64,000 nucleotides of DNA, taken from NCBI GenBank assembly GCA_046538075.1, contig JBKHJN010000006.1:30661-94660 (forward strand), given 5' to 3'. A program made the position numbers and the translations under genes. Below, one piece after another: positions 15,192 through 21,758 of this stretch. The notes beneath the pieces are model-generated. The model did no database searches. It saw nothing but the letters and a program-made list of their open reading frames with translations, and was not told the DNA's origin. Source of the DNA: Desulfobacca_B sp046538075 (GTDB lineage: Bacteria > Desulfobacterota > Desulfobaccia > Desulfobaccales > Desulfobaccaceae). Numbering within the stretch: the stretch's first letter is position 1; each line of letters starts with the position of its first letter.

Positions 15192-15356
15192 ATGAAAATT
15201 TTAGGGGGGTTGGTTCTAATAATTTTACTGTTTCTGGGCGGCTGTTCCCAGGAATCCAAAAAACAAGTCATCAGGCCACCCGGTCCTCCGGCCAGCACCA
15301 GCGGATGGCCTCAGGACGCCACCTGTTCCCCCGGTTGCCCGGCCGGCGGATTCTAA
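15192..15356 (+). CDS. Small proline-rich lipoprotein
   Basis: A 54-residue product. The leader MKILGGLVLIILLFLGGC ends in a lipobox (LGGC), so the protein should be lipid-anchored after cleavage. The mature part of about 37 residues is Pro/Ser-rich with two further cysteines near the end (ATCSPGCPAGGF). AGGAG lies 6 bases before the ATG. It lies 44 bases after tpx and may be cotranscribed. I do not recognise a family; the terminal C-X3-C pair could bind metal or form a disulfide. Confidence 0.65.
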   Translation: MKILGGLVLIILLFLGGCSQESKKQVIRPPGPPASTSGWPQDATCSPGCPAGGF

Positions 15357-15441
15357 AGGTGACCCGGGGATTGTTCATACTGCACGCGGTTAGCTGAATA
15401 AATTGCCCTGATACAATTCAGGTAAGACTAAGGAGGATAAG

Positions 15442-15651
15442 ATGGCTAAATTAGAAAATATGTGTCAATGTCAGACATCGAATTGCGGGTATATCTATGA
15501 TCCCGACCGGGGCGACAAGAAAGGCAAAATCCCCAAGGGGACCCGCTTTGAGGATCTGCCGGAAGACTGGCAGTGCCCCTGCTGCGGGGTCAGCAAAAAA
15601 ATGTTTAGGCCCCTGGCCGAACCGGGATCCGTGGCGGCCGAGAAAATATAA
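15442..15651 (+). CDS. Rubredoxin with C-X4-C site (type II, Rd-2-like)
   Basis: A 69-residue Fe(Cys)4 electron carrier. The second half, FEDLPEDWQCPCCGVSK, is standard rubredoxin, but the first site is CQTSNCGYIYDP, with four residues between the cysteines instead of two. This matches the rare second rubredoxin (Rd-2) known from Desulfovibrio desulfuricans. An extra Cys at residue 8 and a third Cys in CPCC give further thiols. AGGAGG precedes the ATG. It lies in the oxygen-defence island beside rubrerythrin and desulfoferrodoxin, the usual rubredoxin partners. Confidence 0.9.
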   Translation: MAKLENMCQCQTSNCGYIYDPDRGDKKGKIPKGTRFEDLPEDWQCPCCGVSKKMFRPLAEPGSVAAEKI

Positions 15652-15688
15652 GCCACTATGGGCACGGTAAATTCCAGGCCTTAACCAG

Positions 15689-15714
15689 CTCCGAAGCCGG
15701 TAAAGGCCGGAGCC
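15689..15714 (+). other. Stem-loop after the C-X4-C rubredoxin gene
   Basis: GCTCCG (15689-15694) pairs with CGGAGC (15709-15714), with an inner GCC/GGC extension. It lies 37 bases after the rubredoxin stop. No T-run; possible mRNA-stability element. Confidence 0.4.
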
Positions 15715-15761
15715 GGGGGAAACCGATCCACAAGTGCAGTAAACAGACGGGAGCCAAGACC

Positions 15762-16016
15762 ATGTCCAATCACGATAACCAACAAAAAACTGCTGTCGCA
15801 TCATCTAAGGTATTGATTTTTGAACCTTACCCCTTCCAGGTGGGAGATAAGCTATTCATCACCAGCGGACCCCGCCACGGCGACTGGGAAGTGATCGGGG
15901 TTGATGCGCATAAAATCAGGCTGCGCTGTCCGGTTTCGCATCGGCAGTTTGAGTGGAACCGTTTTTGCTATCTGGCGGAGACGCGGGACGACGAGCCTTG
16001 GCCCCATAAACATTGA
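15762..16016 (+). CDS. Conserved small protein of unknown function
   Basis: 84 residues. The centre (PFQVGDKLFITSGPRHGDWEVIGVDAHKIRLRCPVSHRQFEWNRFCYL) looks like a small all-beta domain that could resemble an SH3 or KOW barrel. I recall similar short proteins in sulfate reducers but no assigned function. Two Cys and several His residues are present without a clear metal motif. GGGAG lies 6 bases upstream of the ATG. It sits between rubredoxin and rubrerythrin, so it may belong to the oxygen-stress set. Confidence 0.62.
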   Translation: MSNHDNQQKTAVASSKVLIFEPYPFQVGDKLFITSGPRHGDWEVIGVDAHKIRLRCPVSHRQFEWNRFCYLAETRDDEPWPHKH

Positions 16017-16052
16017 TTAAAGAAATCTCTCAGATTTTAGGAGGAATTTTTT

Positions 16053-16547
16053 ATGAGCAAGACTCGCGAAAATCTAATGGCGGCCTTTGCGGGAGAATCT
16101 CAGGCTAACCGCAAGTACCTGGCATTTGCCAAAAAGGCCGACCAAGAAGGCTTCCCCCGGACCGCCCGGTTATTTCGGGCGGCGGCCGAAGCCGAGACCA
16201 TTCATGCCCATAATCATCTGCGGGCCTTGGACGCCATCAAATCTACCAAAGAAAATCTGCAAGAAGCAATCTCCGGGGAGACCCATGAGTTTACGGCAAT
16301 GTATCCCCAGATGATCGCCGAAGCCGAAGCCGAGGGCAATAAACGAGCCGTCCAAACCTTCCGATATGCCAATGAAGTGGAAAAGACGCATGCCTCCCTT
16401 TATCAGCAGGCCCTGGAGCACCTGGACGACCAAACCCTGGTCGACGTCCATATCTGCCCGGTCTGCGGTTATACCGTGGAAGGCGAGCCCCCGGAGGCCT
16501 GCCCGGTGTGCCGCGCCAAAAAGAAGAGTTTCTTAAAAGTCGATTAA
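16053..16547 (+). CDS. Rubrerythrin
   Basis: 164-residue NADH-linked peroxidase of anaerobes. A ferritin-like four-helix domain carries the diiron ligands in GESQANRKY, EAETIHAHNH, GETHEFTAMYP and NEVEKTHASLY; the C-terminal rubredoxin-like domain has CPVCGYTVEGEPPEACPVC. It reduces H2O2 to water with electrons from rubredoxin. A strong TAGGAGG precedes the ATG. It is the second enzyme of the island that removes peroxide, after Tpx. Confidence 0.95.
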   Translation: MSKTRENLMAAFAGESQANRKYLAFAKKADQEGFPRTARLFRAAAEAETIHAHNHLRALDAIKSTKENLQEAISGETHEFTAMYPQMIAEAEAEGNKRAVQTFRYANEVEKTHASLYQQALEHLDDQTLVDVHICPVCGYTVEGEPPEACPVCRAKKKSFLKVD

Positions 16548-16631
16548 CGGCGTGATTTTTTAACTAGGCCGGGCTGATCCAAGCCACCCAGGTCAATAAA
16601 ATATCAGGTACCGTTAATTTTTCATAGGCTG

Positions 16632-16650
16632 GACTGGAAATTGTCCAGTC
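16632..16650 (+). other. Short hairpin in the rubrerythrin-desulfoferrodoxin gap
   Basis: GACTGGA (16632-16638) pairs with TCCAGTC (16644-16650) around a 5-base loop. A TATATT box follows at 16657-16662 but no good -35 element lies at the right distance. It could be an operator or an mRNA element in the 177-base gap. Confidence 0.35.
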
Positions 16651-16724
16651 AATACTTATATTGGGTTAACTATCAAAAAACCTGTCTTAAGGATATTTGA
16701 GAAATTGCCAAGGAGGAAAATAAC

Positions 16725-17099
16725 ATGACCGAGCTATTGCAAATCTACAAATGCGGCGTCTGCGGCAACATTGTCGAGATGGTCCATGCCGGAGCGGGAG
16801 AATTGGTGTGCTGCGGCCAGCCCATGAAGCTGTTCACCGAAAACACGGTAGATGCGGCCCAGGAGAAACATGTGCCGGTAATCGAGAAAAGCGCCGGCCA
16901 GTTTAAGGTCAAAGTCGGCAGCGTTCCCCACCCCATGGAAGAGAAGCATTATATCGAGTGGATTGAAGTCATCGCCGACGGCAAGGCCTACCGCCAGTTC
17001 CTCAAGCCCGGGGAGTCACCGGAAGCCACTTTTAAGATCGACGCCGACCAGGTTACTGCCCGTGAATACTGTAATCTCCATGGCTTGTGGAAGGCATAA
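16725..17099 (+). CDS. dfx: Desulfoferrodoxin (superoxide reductase, two iron centres)
   Basis: 124-residue superoxide reductase, converting superoxide to H2O2 without making O2. The N-terminal desulforedoxin domain binds Fe through Cys10, Cys13, Cys29 and Cys30 (CGVC and CC). The catalytic centre II ligands are His49, His69, His75, Cys116 and His119 (EKHVPVI, HPMEEKHYIEW, EYCNLHGLW). Every ligand of the Desulfovibrio protein is present, shifted by one residue. AAGGAGG lies before the ATG. The ferritin gene begins 3 bases after the stop, so the two are cotranslated. Its H2O2 product would feed the rubrerythrin and Tpx encoded just upstream. Confidence 0.95.
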   Translation: MTELLQIYKCGVCGNIVEMVHAGAGELVCCGQPMKLFTENTVDAAQEKHVPVIEKSAGQFKVKVGSVPHPMEEKHYIEWIEVIADGKAYRQFLKPGESPEATFKIDADQVTAREYCNLHGLWKA

Positions 17100-17102
17100 C
17101 TT

Positions 17103-17621
17103 ATGCTCAGCCCCAAGATGCAAACCACTCTCAATAATCAGATCAATGCCGAACTTTATTCCTCCTACCTTTACTTGGCAATGTCGGCCTATTTCCAATC
17201 CATCAATTTGGCCGGCTTTGCGCAATGGATGAAAGTTCAGGCCTATGAAGAGCTGATGCATGCCATGAAGTTTTATGATCATGTCAATGAGCGCGGGGGC
17301 CGGGTGCTGCTCGAGCCGATAGAAAGCCCGCCCTCGCACTGGGATTCACCTCTGGCGACCTTTGAAGCGGTTTTCGAACACGAGCAAAAGGTCACTGGAC
17401 TGATCCATAACCTGGTCGACTTGGCTGTGGAAGAACGGGATCACGCCACCAATATCTTTCTACAGTGGTTTGTCACTGAGCAGGTAGAAGAAGAGGCCTC
17501 GGCCCATGAACTAGTCCAAAAGCTCAAACTGGCTGGAAATTCTCCTCAGGCCCTGTTCATGTTGGATCGCCAATTGGGCGCCAGGACCTTTCTACCTCCA
17601 GCCACGGCAGCCCAGACCTGA
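17103..17621 (+). CDS. Ferritin (non-heme)
   Basis: 172-residue iron-storage protein of the ferritin FtnA type. Ferroxidase ligands appear in INAELYSSYLYLAM, EELMHAMKFYDHVN, EHEQKV and EQVEEEASAHELVQKLK. The absence of a heme-binding methionine in the bacterioferritin position and the FtnA-like pattern favour ferritin over Bfr. It follows desulfoferrodoxin by 3 bases and has little ribosome binding site of its own, consistent with coupling. Storing free Fe2+ limits Fenton chemistry, which fits the role of the island. Confidence 0.93.
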   Translation: MLSPKMQTTLNNQINAELYSSYLYLAMSAYFQSINLAGFAQWMKVQAYEELMHAMKFYDHVNERGGRVLLEPIESPPSHWDSPLATFEAVFEHEQKVTGLIHNLVDLAVEERDHATNIFLQWFVTEQVEEEASAHELVQKLKLAGNSPQALFMLDRQLGARTFLPPATAAQT

Positions 17622-17643
17622 CCACAACTCCATCGTTAAACAA

Positions 17644-17728
17644 AGCAAGCGGGGCGGGAGATGACCATCATCACCGGGGACAGCCAGGGAATAAGGCCCC
17701 GATGATGACCTCCGCCCCCGCATCGCTT
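17644..17728. other. Long imperfect palindrome upstream of the sulfur oxygenase reductase gene
   Basis: An outer stem (AAGC, GCGGGG, CGGGAG against CTCCG, CCCCGC, GCTT) continues into GATGATG/CATCATC and an inner GGGG/CCCC. The element spans about 85 bases between ferritin and the next gene. It may terminate the upstream operon or isolate the downstream gene. It does not share sequence with the dispersed repeat family. Confidence 0.5.
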
Positions 17729-17798
17729 TAGTAATTGCCAGTCCTATTGAACGGATCATTTCAGAACCCAACCGAACAGATCAGCAGGGGAGAATAAA

Positions 17799-18731
17799 AT
17801 GAATAATCCCATCATTGCCATCAATACCAGCAAGATTGCCAATCGCCCGGAAAGTTTTGAGTTGATGCAGAAAGTGGGACCCAAGGTATGCATTGCCACT
17901 GCCAGCAATCCCGGTTTTCTGGGTTTTATGATGCTGCTCCAGACCGGCATCCATCCCATGGCGGGACGTTATGGTGGTGGGGCCTTGGATATGCATGAGA
18001 CTTTGAATCCTCTGGGCATGTTCCAATACACGGTATGGAAAGATGCCCGCTCCCATGAGGAGATGCATCACGACTGTTTTGATATTATCTACGAGCTCTG
18101 TCATCATTGCCTGAGCATGGTGGTGGAAGGCCCCTGGGAACCGCTCTATGAGATTGTCGCCTCCGATCTGCCCCGGGTGATCGGCATGTCCGATGTGCCG
18201 GCTGACCTGGGAAGCGCCTTTGCAGCCCAGCAGCCGGTGCCCAAGGTCGCCCTGGCGGCGCAGCGGTGTGTAGTGCTCGGCGACCACTGGATCATGGACG
18301 GACATGAACCGGATTTCGAAGCGGGTGCCCAACAGACCCTGCAATGGCTCAAGGCCAAGGCTCCAGGGATGATCGGCTGGATGCTCTTAAAGCAGATCGG
18401 CGTCAGCGCTATCGGTTCCTTTCAGTTGGACCCCGAAGGTATGATCCAACCCACCCTGGGGGCCAACCCGCCGCGCTATAATACCAATTATGGCGATCAG
18501 GTCCAGGATCTGCCGCATATTCCACCACAGAAACCGACCCAATATTATGTCCACATGGAATGGGAGAGTGTAGAACACGCCCACCAGGGTTTAGGCAAGG
18601 CCCTGGTCAACTATGAACTGCGCCAGATCCATAATCAGGGAGTGCTGGCCCATCTGGATCGCGGTCCTTATTATATGATCTTTAACCCCATGATGGAAGA
18701 AGGGACCTGGCGCGAAGCCTTGGTAAAATAA
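17799..18731 (+). CDS. sor: Sulfur oxygenase reductase
   Basis: 310-residue enzyme that disproportionates elemental sulfur with O2 to sulfite, thiosulfate and sulfide without external cofactors. The archaeal enzyme of 308 residues assembles into a 24-mer hollow sphere. All reported active-site residues are present at the Acidianus numbering: Cys31 (VGPKVC), iron ligands His86 and His90 (HEEMH) and Glu114 (GPWEP), plus Cys101 and Cys104 (LCHHC). Family segments near the C-terminus include GVSAIGS, YYVHMEW, ELRQIHNQ and NPMMEEGTWREAL. GGGGAG lies 7 bases before the ATG. The protein is cytoplasmic in known cases. Finding it in an anaerobe's oxygen-defence island is unusual; it could remove O2 at the expense of sulfur. 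Confidence 0.93.
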   Translation: MNNPIIAINTSKIANRPESFELMQKVGPKVCIATASNPGFLGFMMLLQTGIHPMAGRYGGGALDMHETLNPLGMFQYTVWKDARSHEEMHHDCFDIIYELCHHCLSMVVEGPWEPLYEIVASDLPRVIGMSDVPADLGSAFAAQQPVPKVALAAQRCVVLGDHWIMDGHEPDFEAGAQQTLQWLKAKAPGMIGWMLLKQIGVSAIGSFQLDPEGMIQPTLGANPPRYNTNYGDQVQDLPHIPPQKPTQYYVHMEWESVEHAHQGLGKALVNYELRQIHNQGVLAHLDRGPYYMIFNPMMEEGTWREALVK

Positions 18732-18742
18732 AGGAACGATTT

Positions 18743-18762
18743 GGGCGGGGTAACCCCCGCCC
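18743..18762 (+). terminator. GC hairpin after sor
   Basis: GGGCGGGG (18743-18750) pairs with CCCCGCCC (18755-18762) around a 4-base loop, 11 bases after the stop codon. No immediate T-run; a TTTTT occurs 24 bases later. Probable 3' end or processing element. Confidence 0.5.
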
Positions 18763-18834
18763 GCTGGTAATTTACTCCAGGGGCCTTTTTGATTGGCTAA
18801 TACGATCTGCGGCCCACCTATGGAGGACATTTAA

Positions 18835-20520
18835 ATGGAACTGCAGACGGTTAACCTGGTCATTGGTGGCGCAGCTGGACAGGGGTTGGTAACCATTGGC
18901 CAGATACTCGCCAAGAGCCTGGTGCGCCGCGGTTATAATATCGTGGTAACCCAGAGTTATCAATCGCGCATCCGGGGGGGCCACAACACCTATGCTATCC
19001 GAGTCAGCACGGAAGACATCCAGGCACCTCAGGAAGCGATCGATCTGTTGATTGCTCTCAATGCCGAGACTGTGGACCTGCATCGTTCGGAGTTGTCATC
19101 CCAGGGTCTTATCGTTGCCGATACTAGCCTGGAAATTAAGGATGACAATTGTATCCAGGTACCTTTCGAAGAATTATCGGACAAAAGGTTTTTCAACGTC
19201 GTCGCCTTGGGAATTACCGGAGCTGTCCTGGGATTTGAGGGTCAGATAATCACCCAGACCCTGGAAGATTATTTCGGGAAAAAGGATGAAGAGGTGGCGC
19301 AAAAAAATGAACAGGCCTTATCAGAGTCTTACCGCTGGGCCCATGAAAATAATGCCTTTGGTTTGCTTAAACTGGCTCCCTGCTCTGAATCGCCCCCCCG
19401 TCTGATCATGAATGGCAATGAAGCCCTGGCCTTGGGAGCCATGTCAGCCGGGGTAAAGTTCTGCTCCTTTTATCCTATGACACCGGCCACTTCCATACTC
19501 CTTAATCTAGTTGCGGTGGCCGGCCAGATGGGGTTGATCGTCGAGCAGGCCGAAGATGAGATCGCCGCTATCAATATGGCCCTGGGGGCTGCCTTTGCCG
19601 GGGCTCCGAGCCTGGTGGCCACTTCCGGGGGCGGTTTTGCCTTGATGGTTGAGGGTGTCAGCCTAGCAGCCATGACGGAAACGCCGGTGGTGATTATCGT
19701 CGCCCAAAGACCCGGTCCGGCTACTGGCCTGCCGACCCGGACGGAGCAGGCCGACCTGGAATTTGTGCTGCACGCCGGACACGGCGAGTTCCCCCGGGCC
19801 ATCTTGGCTCCCGGTAACGTGGAGAGTTGTTTTCACCTCATCCGCCGGGCGATGGAGTTGGCGGAGCGCTTCCAGGGGCCGATATTCCTGTTAACCGATC
19901 AGTTTCTGGCTGATTCCTCCCGTGCCGTGGTGCCCTTTGAACTGGAAAATCTGGCTGCCGTGTCCCCGGTGGGGATGGCGGCGGCGCCGTCCTCGCCCTA
20001 CCAACGTTACGCGCTCACCGATAACGGCGTTTCACCCCGCCTGTTGCCCGGACTGAGTGAACATCTGGTGGTCGCCGACAGCGACGAACATACTAGCGAT
20101 GGCCATATTACTGAGGATTTGCAGGTTCGCGTCCAGATGGTCGATAAGCGCCTGAAAAAACTGGAAGGCCTTAAGGCCGCGGTAATCCCCCCGGAATACC
20201 AGGGAGAGGCAAATCCGGAATTATTGCTGGTCGCCTGGGGTTCAAGCCAGGGTTCGGTCCTGGAGGCCGCCGCGGCTCTTAAGGCAGAGGGTCAGAAGGT
20301 GGCGACCCTCTGCTTTTCTCAGGTCTGGCCCCTGGTCGAAGAGCAATTCCTGCATCACTTACAGGGGGCCCAACAGGTGGTAGGCGTGGAAAACAATGCC
20401 TTCGGGCAAATGGCACGGCTTATTCGGAGAGAGACCGGATTTTTGATCCCCCGCCAGGTGCGGCGTTATGACGGGCTGCCGCTGACCCCGGAGTATATTC
20501 TGGGGGCCTTACAAGCGTGA
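18835..20520 (+). CDS. 2-oxoacid:ferredoxin oxidoreductase, fused gamma-alpha subunit
   Basis: 561 residues. Residues 1 to about 185 form the gamma domain (IGGAAGQGLVTIGQILAKSL, SRIRGGHNTYAIR). Residues about 190-560 form the alpha domain (MNGNEALALGAMSAGVKF, FYPMTPATSIL, EDEIAAINMALGAAFAG, ATSGGGFALM, RPGPATGLPTRTEQADL). This is the KorA/VorA-type gamma-alpha fusion. With the beta subunit it oxidatively decarboxylates a 2-oxoacid to acyl-CoA and reduces ferredoxin. The exact acid (2-oxoglutarate, branched-chain or aromatic) cannot be read from sequence. No separate delta ferredoxin subunit is encoded here. GGAGG precedes the ATG. Confidence 0.88.
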   Translation: MELQTVNLVIGGAAGQGLVTIGQILAKSLVRRGYNIVVTQSYQSRIRGGHNTYAIRVSTEDIQAPQEAIDLLIALNAETVDLHRSELSSQGLIVADTSLEIKDDNCIQVPFEELSDKRFFNVVALGITGAVLGFEGQIITQTLEDYFGKKDEEVAQKNEQALSESYRWAHENNAFGLLKLAPCSESPPRLIMNGNEALALGAMSAGVKFCSFYPMTPATSILLNLVAVAGQMGLIVEQAEDEIAAINMALGAAFAGAPSLVATSGGGFALMVEGVSLAAMTETPVVIIVAQRPGPATGLPTRTEQADLEFVLHAGHGEFPRAILAPGNVESCFHLIRRAMELAERFQGPIFLLTDQFLADSSRAVVPFELENLAAVSPVGMAAAPSSPYQRYALTDNGVSPRLLPGLSEHLVVADSDEHTSDGHITEDLQVRVQMVDKRLKKLEGLKAAVIPPEYQGEANPELLLVAWGSSQGSVLEAAAALKAEGQKVATLCFSQVWPLVEEQFLHHLQGAQQVVGVENNAFGQMARLIRRETGFLIPRQVRRYDGLPLTPEYILGALQA

Positions 20521-20541
20521 TCGGCGGATAGGAGAGCAGTT

Positions 20542-21393
20542 ATGGTAAGTATCGATGATTACGGAAATTATGAGACCGCCTGGTGTCCGGGCTGCGGCAA
20601 CTTCTCTATTCTGAAGGCGCTTAAACAGGCCCTGGTGGCCAGCCAGCTGGAGCCTCATCAGGTGCTGTTCGTCTCCGGGATCGGCCAGGCAGCCAAGGCT
20701 CCCCATTACCTGAATGCCAATCTATTTAATGGCTTGCACGGCCGGTCATTACCGGTGGCCACTGGCGCCAAACTGGCCAACCTCAATCTAACGGTAATCG
20801 TGGAAAGCGGGGACGGCTGCAACTACGGCGAAGGTGGCAACCATTTGCTGGCCGCCATCCGCCGCAATATCAACGTCACCCTGCTGGTCCACAACAACCA
20901 GATTTACGGGCTGACCAAAGGTCAGGCCAGCCCCACTTCGGATGAGGGCATGGTTACCAAGGCGCAGCCCCAAGGGGTGTCCTCGGCCCCCTTTAACCCG
21001 ATTGCCGTGGCCGTGGCCCTGCACGCCGGCTTGGTGGCCCGGGGCTTCGCCGGGATGATCGATCACCTGGCCGGCCTGATTCAGCAGGGCATCGCCCATC
21101 CGGGTTTTGCCCTGATCGATATCCTGCAGCCCTGCGTGTCATTCAATCAGGTCAACACCTTTGCCTGGTACAAGAAGCGCTGCTATGAATTGCCCCCGGA
21201 CTATAATCCTAGCGATTGGGAGGCGGCTATCAAGGTATCCCAGGAGTGGGGCGAGCGTATTCCGATGGGGGTAATCTACCGGAACCAACGGCCGGCGTTT
21301 GAGGACCATTTTCCGGTCTTGCAGCAGGGGCCGCTGGTGGGACAAGGAGTCGACCAACAGATGTTAACCAAAATCATGGATAAATACGCTTGA
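20542..21393 (+). CDS. 2-oxoacid:ferredoxin oxidoreductase, beta subunit
   Basis: 283 residues, thiamine pyrophosphate-binding subunit. It has WCPGCGNFSILKAL near the N-terminus, GIGQAAKAPHYL, LHGRSLPVATGAKLAN and the TPP/Mg motif GDGCNYGEGGNHLLAA, then NNQIYGLTKGQASPTS. The cysteines of a [4Fe-4S] cluster common in this subunit include the CPGC pair and a later Cys (QPCVSFNQVNT). It starts 21 bases after the alpha gene with GGAGAG upstream, so it is the same operon. A rubredoxin gene follows 33 bases later. Confidence 0.9.
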   Translation: MVSIDDYGNYETAWCPGCGNFSILKALKQALVASQLEPHQVLFVSGIGQAAKAPHYLNANLFNGLHGRSLPVATGAKLANLNLTVIVESGDGCNYGEGGNHLLAAIRRNINVTLLVHNNQIYGLTKGQASPTSDEGMVTKAQPQGVSSAPFNPIAVAVALHAGLVARGFAGMIDHLAGLIQQGIAHPGFALIDILQPCVSFNQVNTFAWYKKRCYELPPDYNPSDWEAAIKVSQEWGERIPMGVIYRNQRPAFEDHFPVLQQGPLVGQGVDQQMLTKIMDKYA

Positions 21394-21426
21394 GAACACA
21401 GAGAAAAAATGAAAAAGGAGAAAAAT

Positions 21427-21588
21427 ATGAAAAAGTATGTCTGTAGCGTTTGTGGCTATGTTTATGATCCTGCCGCGGGTGATCCGGATAGCGGCGTAGC
21501 CCCGGGCACGCCATTTGAGAGCCTCCCGGATGATTGGGTCTGCCCGGTGTGTGGAGCGGCCAAGGAAGATTTTGCCCCCGAGGAGTAA
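21427..21588 (+). CDS. Rubredoxin (canonical)
   Basis: A 53-residue Fe(Cys)4 electron carrier with both standard sites, YVCSVCGYVYDPAAGDP and WVCPVCGAAKEDF, and the usual GTPFESLPDDW between them. AAGGAG precedes the ATG. It is located upstream of the flavodiiron oxygen reductase gene and is its likely direct electron donor, as in Desulfovibrio where rubredoxin feeds ROO. It may share a transcript with the 2-oxoacid oxidoreductase genes. Confidence 0.95.
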   Translation: MKKYVCSVCGYVYDPAAGDPDSGVAPGTPFESLPDDWVCPVCGAAKEDFAPEE

Positions 21589-21595
21589 GATCGGC

Positions 21596-21715
21596 TGTCT
21601 GGGATGCATCCCTAGACACTAGATGGTCGGGGCGCAATTCATTGCGCCCTGACCTAAATTGTAATCATGACAAGCGGCTGATTTATTTCTATCGGGGCGT
21701 AATAAACCACGCCCC
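21596..21715. repeat. Cluster of three GC hairpins (intergenic repeats)
   Basis: Three inverted repeats lie between rubredoxin and the flavodiiron gene: TGTCT-GGGATGCATCCC-T-AGACA (21596-21618); GGTC..GGGCGCAAT paired with ATTGCGCCC..GACC (21625-21654); and GGGGCGT paired with ACGCCCC (21694-21715). The last two look like REP-type dispersed hairpins often seen between genes. One of them may end the rubredoxin transcript. Confidence 0.55.
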
Positions 21716-21758
21716 TACAATTCCTGATGGTAATAACTTAAGGAGATAAGAGGAAGAT

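Noticed and set aside
15661..15761. Structured leader that might be a riboswitch
   Set aside because: Only a simple GC hairpin can be seen. None of the conserved cores of cobalamin, moco or c-di-GMP riboswitches could be matched.
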